Source: Bryum argenteum
Taxonomy: Eukaryota; Streptophyta; Bryopsida; Bryales; Bryaceae
DNA: 64,000 nucleotides
Direction of reading: 5' to 3'
Assembly (NCBI GenBank): GCA_037043015.1
Contig: CM073325.1
Location: 16,843,001-16,907,000 of the forward strand
Numbering within the stretch: the stretch's first letter is position 1; every line of letters starts with the position of its first letter. The notes below the pieces were generated by a model. That model saw only the letters and a program-made list of their open reading frames with translations. It was not told the origin of the DNA and searched no databases. Below are positions 11,999 to 24,371 of the stretch, piece after piece. The position numbers and the translations under genes are program-made.

Positions 11999-14659
11999 GA
12001 TATGTCTCCCTTGGACTGCATGCGGTTTAAAGTGCTACGGCAAAATGAATACTTACGGTACTAATCCTGTTCTCATTTTGTACGAATATATGCTCTGTTC
12101 ATACGGTGAACCCTGAGTATATATGAGCACCGACCTGATCGGGGCTCGAGAATCAAGTTAACACGATAGACTTACACATGGAGGCACTTCCGTTGTTCAT
12201 TGTGCGGGGTATGGATACCAGTTTTGTACCGGCGTCGCATATGATACGATTACACACATGCAGCCATTCTCAGACCGCACCACTAGCAATCGCCGTTGTT
12301 CTGGCTTGCATGAACGAAACTGCCGACACACCATGTCTGATCTTGACACAACGAATGATCAGTCTGCGAGAGCGGCCACACCCCTGGCTCGAGATAACAG
12401 CAGCAGCAAGAAGGCATCGGTCGATTCGACACCTTACATGTGGGGCCAATGCCAAGCTCTGTTACCGCAGTTTCTACTGTTACCGCACCTCCTCTGCGAT
12501 CCCACCCCAAGAGCACCGTGCTCGTTTGTTCACTTTCACTTTCGTTTGTCCGAGCGTGTTGCAGTATTAGGGCAAGCATGGTTTCAGGAAGACCCAACGG
12601 GATTGCAGGCAAGGTCTGGAGGACTCTCAACGCAACCAGAGTCTCTAAAGGGCCCATCGGAAGATCCATAGTTACCACTGAGAATTCTACATGTTACACA
12701 GGCAAGCCGCAGGTTCGGAGAGAGTGGCGATCTACCTATGTGGGAGGCACGGTGTTGAGGTTCAAGCGGGTGAGATTGAGTGTGAGTGCTGCGGTGGCAT
12801 GGGTGTACGTGTTGTGGAAGCACTGGAAGCAGATCTCGTCCATCAAGAGGGAAACACAGCCTTGAAGAGAAAATTTGGCAAACTGGGGCACCTCAACCAG
12901 AAAATGACTTCTCAACTGTGTAGTACAAATTCAAAGAAGGAAAAGAAAATGCAATGAATCATAGTGTCCACACACACTTAGGGAGTGAGGGTCTGTCGGC
13001 AACTCTTATTCTCACTTAGATAATTAGTACTTTATGTAAGTATATGATATTTTTAATAAAGTGGAGCTTTATGGAGCTTTGGAATATTCATATTGAAGCA
13101 ATGGTAACTTTGGTGAATGTAGCTACTGAGTAGATAGGTCATCATTATCAATTTGTTGAAGAACATGTTCAAAATATAGTGCTTGTATAACCTCAAAGTT
13201 CCTTGTAACAAATTTGTCAAAAATTTGTTGAAACTAAATATTTGGCACTATGTACTTAGGCCTCATAAACCTGAAATAAGCATTATTTTATTAATTCAGT
13301 GATAAGATCTTTTGTTCTAATTCGGTTTCTTATTGGTATAATAAAAGCATTGATTTTTCTTTGATATTAACAAGAGCATAATGTTCAAAGTCAGGTCTAT
13401 CCACTTCTATTGAAACCTACTCTTTTAAAACTTAGAAAATTATCAACTTAAAAAATAATCATCGTTAGCTAGTCATATGATTCAAGTGATGAGTTGAAAT
13501 TTGGATAAAAAATGTTACATAGAATACTTCAATGTAACATGGTTATGATGGCAAAATACCCAGAAATGGATTATTGGTCCCCTGAGAGAGCTCAAAGAAG
13601 TAACAAGACGGTGAGGCGCCTGAGAAGCGGAAGTCTTATTTGAAACACTTTCATTGTCAAGTATAGGATTGAGATTGTGACTTTCGTAACCCTTCAGTGC
13701 TGGGAATACCTTGATAAGTGTATGAATGTCCAATTCATGAACGTCCAATGCATGAACATTTGTACGCGCCTATTAGAGACTCCTACGAAAAAATGTTAAA
13801 GCCACGAATTTGCGTTGATGTGGGGATCACCTCATAGATAACAATTTCATGTGGAGATCACAGTTACAAAACGTTCTGTGGCAGGAAGAGAATCTTTCAA
13901 AATTTCAGGTGACCCACAGATAGATAAAAGGACAAACAAGGAACAAACAAAGCTCGTAGGCTACCTGAGCAGGGCATTCCCTTTGAATGCAAACGTTGAA
14001 CGCAGGACATTCCCTTTGAATGCAAACGTTGAACGCTGGACATCATAAAAATTCTTTCAAACTTTAGACAGTGAACAGCATGCTAGAAGACGAGGAATCG
14101 TTATCGACAATATTGTGGTAACAGAATGGAGTGTATGTCGAAGCCATTGATAATTTCTTCGGTATCATTCTACATTTGAGTGTTGCACTCTGAAGTGCCC
14201 CAACGCACTACTTTCTAGCGATGTCTTTGTCTACTCAAAATCCATTTCCACTGAATCTTCCTACAGACTGTACACATACAGTCCCTAATTTTTCTCTTCA
14301 CTTTTCTTGTAACATGTTGAAACCAAATACGACTCTATCGTACCAAACCTCGTCTTGGACAACAATGAATCTTCAGGTCGCGAGGTCGTTCTCTGTAAGA
14401 GACCTGTGCACATACTCGTCACCCTCTCTGTTTCCAGATCCCCGAGCTTTTCGACTTAGGATCATTTCCTGACACGAGCCCAAGTAATCATGTAGACTAT
14501 TTGTAAGGGCAATAAGATGACTCCGCAACTTGACTAGCTAGCCTCAGTTAATTGCTGAAATCCTCGTGAGGGGGAAGGACAAGTTGTCCAAATCTGCTAT
14601 TGAGGAAGAATACTTTGCCTGCATGTTACTTCGTCTTTTCTGGGCTTCGATCGCCTGCG
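11999..14659. other. No confident gene; 33-bp tandem duplication at 13969-14034
   Basis: Several overlapping frames at 12178-12957 on both strands show no domain and look like GC-driven shadow frames. At 13969-14001 and 14002-14034 a 33-bp unit is repeated with one mismatch. The remainder is AT-rich and I see nothing else supportable. Confidence 0.4.
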
Positions 14660-16459
14660 TTAGTAGTCGATGCCTTTAACTTGGATCATGGCGTCGGGAT
14701 CACCACCGGCCTTGAGGTGGGCTCGCCCTGCGCTCAGAAAGCGAGAGACGGACAACTTGATGAAGAAGTCGGCTTCTCCGACCGTCATCTTCGCTCCTGC
14801 GGTCTTCATAGCCCGCCCGCCATTCAAAGATGCTGCTAACAACACAAGCTCCGATTGAAACTCCGTCACACTAGCGGTTTCATTCACCGCTGCGTGGCGC
14901 AATGAGTAGGGCGGACTTGCGACAGTTTCTGCACTTCCACAAACACCGATCTTAGTAAGGACCGCATCTAGAATTTCCCGAGTGGATGCCGGAGAGACGT
15001 GGATCGCCAACTAACCTGGGGTATCAGTCCGAGGCGTGCCCTGCTGGGCAATCAAATGCTCAAAAGTTCCAGCCCATGCCTCCCGAGCCGTCAAGTGCGG
15101 CGACGGCAAGTTAAAAAGCTTCCTCACCGTGGCAGGTATTGAGGAGTGCTCGTACTGCGAGAATGGCGCCATAGGCCCTTTGGCTTTGTGCTCCACTGCA
15201 CCACCCCGCCCAACTTAGTCAGAGTGGCGAATATTGGAAAGCTCTCCACTGAAGTGGGATAATCAAATTTAGTGTGGAGTTCTGATAGAGATGGCGATGG
15301 TGTTTGTGGAGCATACCGAAGCCTTTGGGGAGCCAGGGCGAGACGGCGATGGTGGGGACGCGGACGCCCAAGCGGTCAAATTTGAAAGTAATATCTCCAG
15401 CGACGCCGTCAATACCATCAGGACTTGGAACGCCGGTGACAGGCGTTGGGACATGGTCATAGAATCCGCCATGCTCGTCATACGTGATCAAGAGAAGCAT
15501 GGACTCCCACTGCGGGCTGGCGCGCAGCGTCTCGTAGACCTCCTTGAGAAGCACCTGCCCCTGGGAGATGTCGTGCGACGGGTGGTCGTCGTTAGCGGGG
15601 CTGCTGCCCATGTCGAAGTAACGCTGCTCTATCACCACGTAGTTGGGCAGCGTCCCTGCGGCTGCGTCAGCCTTAAACTGTGGATCATACTCTATGAAAT
15701 TGTTGGAGTATTTCGCAAACCGCATGTTCGAATAGAACAAGAGCGTGGGCAAGTTCTGGTAGTACACCCCAAACGTCAGCCCCGCGTCCGCGATATCCTC
15801 CATGATTGTGCGCTGCGGCAACCCTGCAGCAAGCTTGTCTTCCTGATTCGCCATCAAGCCATGCGACGTCCCCGAGTGAACAAACAATCGGTTTGGCTGC
15901 GTCGAGGACGGCACAGACGCAAACCTGCGATCAATACAACGATCAGCGTCACGTTAAGCAGAACTATATTACTCGATCGATCGGAGTCGGGTATGGGGAC
16001 GCACCAGCGATCGAAGACGGTGTACTCCATGGCAAGCGCGGTGGTGACAGGCACTACTTCGGGGCGAAAGGCGCGCATGACGTTCGTGGACATGCCGGGG
16101 CGGATTCTCTCAGCGTTCGTGGCGAATCCGCTCATGGGAGGCGGGTCCTGGAACTTGAGGTCAGGGCCAAAGACTTGCTCCCGGATGGCTTGAAAAGAGT
16201 GGCCGGGATCGGGGTCGACGAACTCCGCGGTGTCGGACACGTGCAGCGTCCGCTCGTCGATCACATTGAACTCGGCGCCGCTCAGTCCGTCGATACTCGG
16301 ATTCCGCCGGTTCAGGTAGCCGAGCATGTGATCGAAGGAGCGGTTCTCCATCACCAGCACCACGACCGTCTTGATCGGCCCCGTGATGGCTGGCCGCGCC
16401 GGATGCACCCATAGCAGCAACAGCCCCAGGACCCATGATACCCGAAATGCCATCGCCAT
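14660..16459 (-). CDS. NPC: Non-specific phospholipase C (NPC), 4 exons, 503 aa
   Basis: Exons on the minus strand are 16459-16005, 15924-15317, 15195-15016 and 14928-14660, with GT-AG introns of 80, 121 and 87 bp. The spliced CDS is 1,512 nt with frame kept at each junction. Skipping the third intron would leave an in-frame TAG. The protein starts with a signal peptide (about residues 1-24) and carries the phosphoesterase hallmarks: ENRSFD at 38-43, TQPNR at 160-164, [10 protein letters not shown] at 301-310 and GVRVP at 338-342, then the EHSSIPATV helix and the usual C-terminal TEFQ-ELV and MTVGEA segments. Plant NPCs hydrolyse phosphatidylcholine or phosphatidylethanolamine to diacylglycerol, in membrane lipid remodelling during phosphate limitation and stress. 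Length (family about 510-540 aa) and motifs are complete, so this is the best-supported functional gene in the window. It stands alone, with no related neighbours. Confidence 0.93.
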
Positions 16460-16477
16460 CGCTCGATCAATCGTTCA

Positions 16478-16492
16478 CAACATGCAGACTAT
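16478..16492 (-). promoter_or_regulatory. TATA-like box upstream of NPC
   Basis: The sequence TATATAGT on the minus strand lies about 25-30 bp before the NPC start codon. That would leave a very short 5' leader, so the box may not be the one used. This is position and sequence only. Confidence 0.3.
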
Positions 16493-18282
16493 ATATCGAA
16501 ACGTCAACGCGGAGTCGAAGTCAGAGCATGGTCCCACACAATCTAGCGTTCTCGAACACCAGCCTCTGTCAGATCGGTTGATCCATTTATGAGACGCTGT
16601 GCCACCGAAGACTTGCGAGCGCTTCACATGGCCTGTCGACCTACCTCCAACCTACTCAACCCTACTCAACTTCAAAATCCCATTATCCCAACATTCCACA
16701 ACCTAGAACCGAACTTAAGTTACACCATCTTGTTAAGCAGCCAGCAGGCAATGAGGTTGAAAATTTGGGTCTTTGAGAGTAATGGTTGAGGAGAGTGAGG
16801 GGGAAATGGAGGGCATTAAATGCTGACTGGCGGTTAATGTGCAGACTCACATCACGGCTCCTGTAACTGTCGGCCTTTGATATTTGAGCAAGATTGCCGT
16901 GAGAGATAAGTTATGTTAAGTTATGATCAGGTGTGTCAGTTAACAGGAAACAGTTTTTGAGACGCTCTTTAACGTAATCAATTGCAAATTTTCACGTACT
17001 GCTTGAGAATTTGGCTGTTCGTCTGTTCACGTATGATTAGACATGTTCACCTAACTTACTATACGACTCGTACATGTCCTCCACTTCATCTTCTGTGAAG
17101 TTATGAGGAGATCGCTGTGACTGAGGTTACTATCCTTTCGTTTAAGGGTCTCTCTTCTTCCAGAAAAACGAACAAAGTTCAGCTCGCCAAGGAAGAATCT
17201 GCTTCGGTTCTTTGAAGTATCGTTCCAGTGACTAATACATATCGTTTGATTCAACCAAAGACCATACTTCCACATCAAAATAAATGAGAACACTTGCCAG
17301 AAGTCAATATATGACGATAAACATATCATTTGTAAATGCGCATATGTCCTTACTAACTCCGTGAGCATCTTTCAGTGCATGTGAAATTGACATGTACATA
17401 CACTGAGGACAGTGAAGTTTGTACCCCTCACAGCAAGAAAACTGTTTCGAGAGATGGCGAAATATGGTATTCATGAGTCACGCTATATGGGCTGTCTGGG
17501 CCCAGACAAAAAAATCTGCAGTTCCTTGTCAAAGAGGTTCCAATCAATCACGAAACCATTCTTGTCACTGTCCTGCCAATTGTTGGCTCTTGAACATGGA
17601 TAAGATCCAATGGGGAGACCTTTCACAAAATTTAAAAATATCTGGAGTGAAGGAAGTTGGAGTAAGACCCTCCTCGTAAGGTAGCATGTTTAATAATGCC
17701 TTAAATATTAATATAATGGCTTAATCCGTGAAGAAGTTAGCCATGACAATAAATTGTGTTGGGTAAAGTAAGTAGAAGATTGCACATGTTGGAATCATGA
17801 ATTTAGGATTTTCTTGTAATTTACTTTGTCATTTTTGAAGTTGGACTTGGAGGTGTTTCTTAGATGACGTAGTCTAAAAAATCCATAATTAGTGTACATA
17901 TTGAGTATCAAGTTAGTATGCATATGAGAAGAGTGTTTTTATGTGGTACCAAAAACATAAGATTATTAAATATAAACTCAAAAAGCTTGCAATTTATAAA
18001 GCACTCCGGAATTAAAATTTACAATTTATTTTGGATGTCAAGGAGTAGGACTTCCACCTATTTTATTTAGACCACCATTATAAAGTCAATCTCATTGTAC
18101 TAGTTTGTGATTATCCAAATACTCAAGTTAGGTTTGCATTTGCTTATCGTTTATATGTAAGCATTTCAAGTCACACTTTAGATTATACAATGGTGTTTCA
18201 ATGCCTAAATTTGCCCTAAAGTGCTACTATAACATTTTCACTCTATATATATCATTACATTGGGAGTATCTATCACGAGTAA
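16493..18282. other. Gene-free stretch
   Basis: No coding region with a recognisable domain was found, only short frames in AT-rich DNA. Confidence 0.5.
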
Positions 18283-19562
18283 ATGCGACTTAGAATTGCA
18301 TTGGGGAGTCAAAAGAAAAATATGGACTACATTCTAAGCATAACACAACTTTTCCGATTCAACATTCTCATCTTCGGCAAAACTCTCTATGATGCCCTTG
18401 CTTTGTCTTCTAGAAACCCCATCTCCGGCACAACTCTCTATGATGCCCTTGCTTTGTCTTCTAAAAACCTCATCTCCACAAGCTTTGCTATCTTCTTTTT
18501 ATTTTTGTAAGAGCCATCATTGGCGTATGTCTTAATCCTCAATTCAGAAAAATGATGAGTGAAATTATGGGACACATATTGCCTTTTATTGGACACGGCC
18601 ACCCTACTTCCGAGTTGAAGATTGTTTTACAAGCCTCAAAAAGAAGGTCTTAGGCCTTGAAATACTCTAAAAGACAACCACCCTACTATGGAGTCTACAA
18701 TTGTGGTGAGGCCTTTCAGGAATTTCTCAAACTTCTAAATTCTTAATCCATCAAAATTCTAAGAAGGCAACCATCCCACTACCAAGTCCAAAATATGATG
18801 AAGTTTTAAAGATATTTCTCAGCTGTAGATGTGCCTCATGTTGTAATCTGAGATTTTGGATAACTAGGTAATGATATTTTCTTTATCTTGGTTCTGTTTT
18901 TGACAAAATTATCACTTTGGATTTGAAAGAGCGAGTTGTTAGAAATCATAGACTTAGTTGAGATGATATAGAACTATCTCATGAATCTTTTTGCACAAAG
19001 CTTTTGTTTTTTGTTCATGTTATAAACTTCAAAGTTTAAAGTTGTCTTAAAGCTGTGACAGATGTCTTGAAATTTTGCAAATTTTCAAGTAGTTCTAAAA
19101 AAATCATTGAAAGATATAAAGCGCCTCAAATTGGTGTGGCATCCATATGTGACTAATGTGAGTAGCCAAATTGGCGCTATTCGTTCACACATTCTAAAAG
19201 ATGAGTGGACTCAAAGTTTGACACTTAAGAGTGTACTTCTCTTGCTAAAACTGCTTTTGGCCGACCCGGAGTCAAATAGCCCTCAAGATGGAGTTGTTCA
19301 CAAGACTATATCTTAGCTACAAGACTATGCAAGCTTTGAAAAAAAATTCTCGCTCTTGGACTAACACATATACCAATGAAAGCTCTAATAAAAATAAAAA
19401 GAAGATAGCAAAGCTTGTGGAGATGGGATTTTTGAGGACAAAGCAAGTGCGACAATAGAGAGCTCTAGCGGAGATCAGAGTGCTCCATTGGAGAAGTTCT
19501 GTAATGTTTAGATAGTGGTCCATATTTTTCTTTTGGCTCCCCAATGCAATTTCAAGTCGCAT
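18283..19562. mobile_element. Inverted-repeat (foldback-type) element
   Basis: The arm at 18283-18537 is repeated in reverse complement at 19362-19562, with about 80-85 percent match judged by eye. The left arm is longer because it carries a 51-bp tandem duplication (18376-18426 and 18427-18477). Translations of the two arms on opposite strands are near-identical (both contain ALGSQKKNMD), which is a mirror effect and not evidence of genes. The 0.8-kb centre holds no transposase. This is probably a non-autonomous DNA transposon. I could not define its exact ends or a target duplication. Confidence 0.55.
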
Positions 19563-20141
19563 GCATTCATGGCATGGAGGACATTAAAGCATTGTACTCT
19601 TCTTGTTCAAGTTTTAAGGATTTGATATATGTGAAGTTGTTTGATGTTTATTAGACATGTGAAATATTAAATGAAGACAAGTTTCAACACCTGAATTATA
19701 AATTATAATGGTTATCTTCGTCGTATATTCAATGACACATAGTTATCATTGGAGTAAAGACGACTATGCTTCTTGAAGTTTAAGATGATTCGATATACAA
19801 TGTCACACTCATTGACTTCGAAGAATTCCATATGATTCCTTAAGCATGAACAATGACATGTACAGGTGGTATCCCGCAACATCAACAGTGCCCTACACGG
19901 TCTTCTTGCTCGATCCGCTAGTCCAGTTGCAAACTGGCTAAAAATAAAAGAGAGCGTTCTACTCATATGAGCTAACCCTATACGTGCTACAAATGTATGC
20001 TACAGTTACATGATTATAAGCATTCTGACTTGAGAGATGTCATCTAGGCTTGCAGTTGAGGGCAATAAACTAAGACACCGAGCTTCCGTTTAGGAGTTGA
20101 GGACAATGATGTCAAGCTCCTGTCCAACATTGCGCTTGTGA
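19563..20141. other. Gene-free stretch
   Basis: No supported feature between the inverted-repeat element and the chromovirus LTR. Confidence 0.5.
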
Positions 20142-20393
20142 TGTTGGGGATATGAACAAGGACAATGAACAAGAAGTAACAAAGATGGATTGGATTAAAG
20201 AACAATGACAACTTGTGTTGCTAATACAAATTGATGGATTGGATTAAAGAACAATGACAACTTGTGTTGCTAATACAAATTGGACTTGTCATGACATTGT
20301 TTATTTATATTATCATAACCTAACTTCCATAACTTCCAACTTATATAAGTATGTATGTTTGTTTATATGTATACATGTATCATGTTTATGACA
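20142..20393 (-). repeat. 3' LTR of the chromovirus
   Basis: It matches the other LTR at 25354-25552 except for an internal tandem duplication of about 55 bp (about 20176-20280) that repeats the GATGGATTGG-containing segment. Confidence 0.8.
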
Positions 20394-20524
20394 TCATCCC
20401 CTCCCTAAGCGGCGACGAGTTCTTCGAGGAGCGGAAAATGCTTTTGTTGGAAATTTTCTATGAAAATCATATAGTGCATCTTGAGCATTAGTTGAATTCA
20501 CCATTGGCTCTCAAGTTCTTTCAT

Positions 20525-20620
20525 TGATATCATAGCCTTGCCAGTGGACCGAAAAATGAAGTTTATCATGTTTTATTTTTGAGTCTAATATTTCTTCAAC
20601 TTCATATTCTTCTTGTCCAT
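20525..20620 (-). pseudogene. Chromodomain at the integrase C-terminus
   Basis: Read on the minus strand, the sequence after the integrase gives EEYEVEEILDSK and, about 10 residues on, FSVHWQGYD. This is the chromodomain pattern (aromatic residues of the methyl-lysine cage region and the W-GY-D motif). In chromoviruses it directs integration to modified histones. Its presence places the element in the chromovirus clade. Confidence 0.65.
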
Positions 20621-20690
20621 TGATTTGAATAGGGGGTGGAGGCACTTGAGTTCGACGTGAAATCATTGATTCATGATAAGGTTAGAACAA

Positions 20691-22014
20691 CTACACATGG
20701 AAAACATGATGTATTTTCATAGAATGAGGAAGTTGCAATTTAAATGCAACTGGATTGATTTTTTTAATAATAGTAAATGGCCCAATTTTTTTATAGACTA
20801 ATTTGTTCGAAAGTTGTTGAGATTGAATGTGGCGTCGAATGAGCCATACTTGGTCTCCAACTTTAAAAGGTGGTGGTTCCTTTCTTTGTTCATCTGCACT
20901 AGTCTTATAGGTTTGTTGTGCTTCATGAAGATGAAGTTTGATTTCTTGATGAATTTTGAATAATCGGGTTGCAAAATCTTTAGCTGCAGAACTTGAAGTA
21001 GAATTTTGTATATGAAAAGTATGATTTTGGATGTCGTCCATAGTTTGCAAAGAATGGTGTATACTTGGTAGAAGTATGAGTTGTATTGTTATAAGTAAAT
21101 TCTGCCAATGGCAATAGTTCTACCCAATCATCTTGATGGTAATTGACAATACATCGTAAATATTGTTCTAAAACTTGGTTTACTCTTTCAGTTTGACCAT
21201 TGGTATGTGGATGAAAAGTTGAGGATAAGTTTATTTTTACACCTAAAATTTTAAATAATTCTTGCCAGAATTTTGAAATAAACTGAGGCCCCCGATCAAA
21301 AGTAATATTATCAGGGCTACCTTGATAACGGTATATATTATTTAAAATAAGTTTGCAATTTCTTTTCCTATGATAGTCTTAGAGCATGGAGTGAAATGTG
21401 CCATTTTTGTAAAGCTATCAACAATAACAAGAATTGAATCATAAGACATAGACATTGGTAAATCCGTAATAAAATCTAATGATGCAGAAGTCCACAGTCC
21501 TGAAGGGATAGGTAAAGGTTGAAGCAAACCATGGGGTTGGTGTCGAGGACCCTTAAATCGACTACATATTTCACATGATTTAATGAATTCTTTAACTAAT
21601 TTCCACATCTGAGGCCACCAAAAATCACCGGAAATTAGCTCCATAATCTTATTAAAACCAAAAGGACCAGCTCGTGGTAAATCATGTCTTGCTTGAATTA
21701 CTTGAAGAGGAGAGACAGCGGCTGGGACATATAATATTTAGGTCTTTGAAGTATAATAGTCCATCTTTAAAGTGAAAATTATTTAGATGATCATCAGAAT
21801 CAAGTGATTTGTGATTATTAAGTTGTTGTTGAATGTCACAACCAAATGTATCTCGTGGCATAGCATCATGAATTTGTTGAATAAGTGGAGAGGTTTCTTT
21901 TTGTACAGTTGTCAACATACAAAGTTGAAGAACTTCAGGCTTGAATGTTGTTGTATTTTGTTGATCATATGACTCTTTGTCACGTTTAGGTGCAAGATAT
22001 GATCGTCTAAACAA
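20691..22014 (-). pseudogene. Chromovirus integrase
   Basis: Minus-strand fragments 22014-21682, 21644-21342 and 21050-20691 carry the integrase zinc-binding region (WWPQM, then CEICSRFKG), the start of the catalytic core (SLDFITDLP, DSFTKMAHF) and the C-terminal GDQVWL segment. Stops and frame changes separate them. The integrase would insert the cDNA copy into chromatin. Confidence 0.75.
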
Positions 22015-22106
22015 TGCATCTGGTTTTCCTTGAAGTTTCCTTGGACGATATACAATAACAAAATCAAAACGGGAAAGTGATAAACTCCAACGAGCTTGAC
22101 GACAAT

Positions 22107-23504
22107 TTAAAATCCGTCGCCCATAAAATATTCTAAATTTTTATGATCATAGTAAACTATCACACGATGTTGAGCCCCTTCAAGGAAATGACGCCATTCT
22201 TCAAAAGCAGCAACAATGGCTAGTAATTCTTTATCATAAATATTATAATTTATCTCAGCAGCAGAAAATTTACGTGAAAAATAATTTACCGGATAAAGTT
22301 TACCATCCTCTCCAATTTGCGATAAAATAGCTCCCAAGGCAAAGTCTGAAGCGTATACTTTCAAAATAAATGGTTCTGATAAGTCTGCATGTATAAGAAT
22401 TGGTGCAGTAGAAAAGGCTGTTTTTAAAGCATTGAATGCCATTTCGGCTTTAGCATTCCATACTAATTTATCTTTTTTAAGCAATTGTGTTAATGGGGCT
22501 GCAATGTCTGAAAAAGATTCAATAAATAATCGATAAAAGTTAGAAAATCCAATGAAACATTGAAGGTCATGAATTGTCTTAGGAACTTCCCATTTCAAAA
22601 TAGTTTCAACTTTGCGAGGGTCATAGTAATACCAGTCTCAAATATAATGTAACCCAAAAAATTCTATTTGATATTGATTAAACATACATTTTTCAAGTTT
22701 TGCATAAAGACCAATTTCACGAAGTTTTTGTAAAACAAGACAAACATGTTCCTTATGTTCTTTTCCATTTTTTGGAAATATTAAAATATCATCTATATAT
22801 ATATGATTACAAATTGATCCAAAAATTCTTGAAATACATTATTCATCATGTGTTGGAATACAACTGGAGCATTAGTTAACCCCTAAAGGTCTGAGCGTGC
22901 CGTGGCGACCAGTAGAATACCGTGTATTTTGACTGTATTTGGAGTGAGTGCACATCTTTAATGGGTTTGAGTTCAAAGAAGAAGTTGACATTTGAATTAA
23001 TGCGGTTCTAGTGAGCTATTACGATTCCAGTTTAGAGTGTCTTGTTGGTAGCAAATCCTAATTATACGACAACGTACATACTATCCCCAAGGGACTTTTA
23101 AGGGTTAAACCAAACGGCATAACATTACATTCAAAGTGTCCATAACGTGTTCTAAATGCAGTTTTCCATTCATCTTCTTTTTTTATTCGTACCAAATTAT
23201 AAGCACCACGAAGATCAATTTTTGTACATATCCTTGCTTTCCTCAATTGATCAATGAGACGTGAAATTAGTGGTAAAGGGTGGCGATTCTTTATAGTTAT
23301 TTTATTCAATCCACAATAATCAATACACATTCTAAGTGAACCGTCCTTCTTTTTGACGAATAAGATTGGGGCATTGGTGGGTGACTTTGAATGTTGGATA
23401 AAGTTCTTGGCTAAATTTTCATCAGTGTATTCTCGAAGCGCGGTGAGTTCAGTTTGTGATAAATTATAAATAGGCCCAAAAGGTGGTTTAGTTCCTGGTT
23501 CCAA
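22107..23504 (-). pseudogene. pol: Chromovirus reverse transcriptase and RNase H
   Basis: Read on the minus strand, 23504-23109 has the RT fingers and palm ([31 protein letters not shown]). A foreign 225-bp insertion interrupts right after VMPFGLT, and the frame resumes below 22876 (NAP-VFQ, then the region of the YxDD loop with frame breaks). The connection and RNase H-like part is at 22598-22107 (GFSNFYR, YASDFALGAILSQ, YNIYDKELLAIV, then a DHKNLEYF variant of the usual tether motif). It would copy the element's RNA to DNA, but it is broken. Confidence 0.8.
22880..23104. mobile_element. 225-bp TTAA-type (piggyBac-like) insertion in the chromovirus RT
   Basis: The RT frame is interrupted between VMPFGLT and NAP. 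The insert starts CCCCTAAAGGTC and ends GACTTTTAAGGG, so the termini match as inverted repeats at 10 of 12 bases. TTAA is present on both sides (22876-22879 and 23105-23108). Removing the insert with one TTAA restores the RT reading frame. There is no coding capacity. TTAA duplication with CCC...GGG ends fits the piggyBac superfamily. It post-dates the chromovirus. Confidence 0.7.
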
Positions 23505-23852
23505 ATCAATTGTGCAATCGTATAGACGATGCTCTGGTAATGTATCTGTTTTTTCTTTTCAGAAACATCCAAAAAAATCTTTATATTGTTCTGGAAGTTC
23601 ATTTGAAACATGACTTACTTCTTTTACTGAAGTTGTATAAATAATAAATGGTGTACTTTCTTTTGCAGCTCTTATAAATGCACTTGCTCATACAAGTAAC
23701 GGTAATTTTTTTATACTTAAAATATCTTCTATGTAGTTTTTTACATGAGTGGTTGTATCTTTGTTTCTTTTGATTTTGTGGAATAACTTGAGATTCAATC
23801 AAAGTATCATTTTCCGTTAAAAGTTAATTTTGTTGATATGAAGTGGTTCTTT

Positions 23853-24305
23853 TCAAGAAAGGTTTCTAATTTTCCAATCTATTGACGGGTTGAAGTTAGT
23901 AAGCCATGACAAACCTAAAATTATTGGACTAGGAGAGGAAGTTCCTATGACATTGAATGACACAACACATAATTTTCCTTCAACTAAAATAGAAATAGGT
24001 ATAGTTTCATGTGTTACTACTCTTGAAGCAATTAATCTGCCATCTATGACTTCTACATTTACAGTTTTTTTCTTTTTTTTCTTTTTTTTCTTTTTTTTTT
24101 CTTTTTTTTTTCTTTTTTTTAATATTAAAGGTATGGAATGTAATTTCGCAAATGTTTTATTTATAAAACTAGCAGAGGCTCCTGAATCTAACAAGGCATT
24201 CGCATGTATAACATGGTCGTTGTAATAGATGTAAGTATGTAAATTGTAAGAAGGTACCGGTGCTGAAGACAATATAGGACCAATTGTGGGTGTTGAAATA
24301 TCCAA
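23853..24305 (-). pseudogene. Chromovirus aspartic protease with poly-Lys insert
   Basis: The retropepsin active site LLDSGASASFIN is near codon 40, and the downstream flap and LGLSWL segments follow. Between them, a T/C microsatellite at 24064-24120 reads as a run of lysines on this strand. Retroviral-type proteases have no such insert, so the tract is most likely a slippage expansion after the element died. Confidence 0.7.
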
Positions 24306-24371
24306 CCGTATAGTCCCAACGAGGGTTGGAAGAGCTAGTTTTCCGAATTACGTCTTTGTTTCTTTTTACAA

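Noticed and set aside
12178..12957. Several overlapping frames of 80-140 codons on both strands
   Set aside because: No domain, all frames open in a GC-richer patch, and no splice support.
15003..15018. Premature TAG in the phospholipase C gene
   Set aside because: A good AG/GTTAGT donor overlaps it, and an 87-bp intron ending GTGCAG removes it in frame and gives the expected family sequence.
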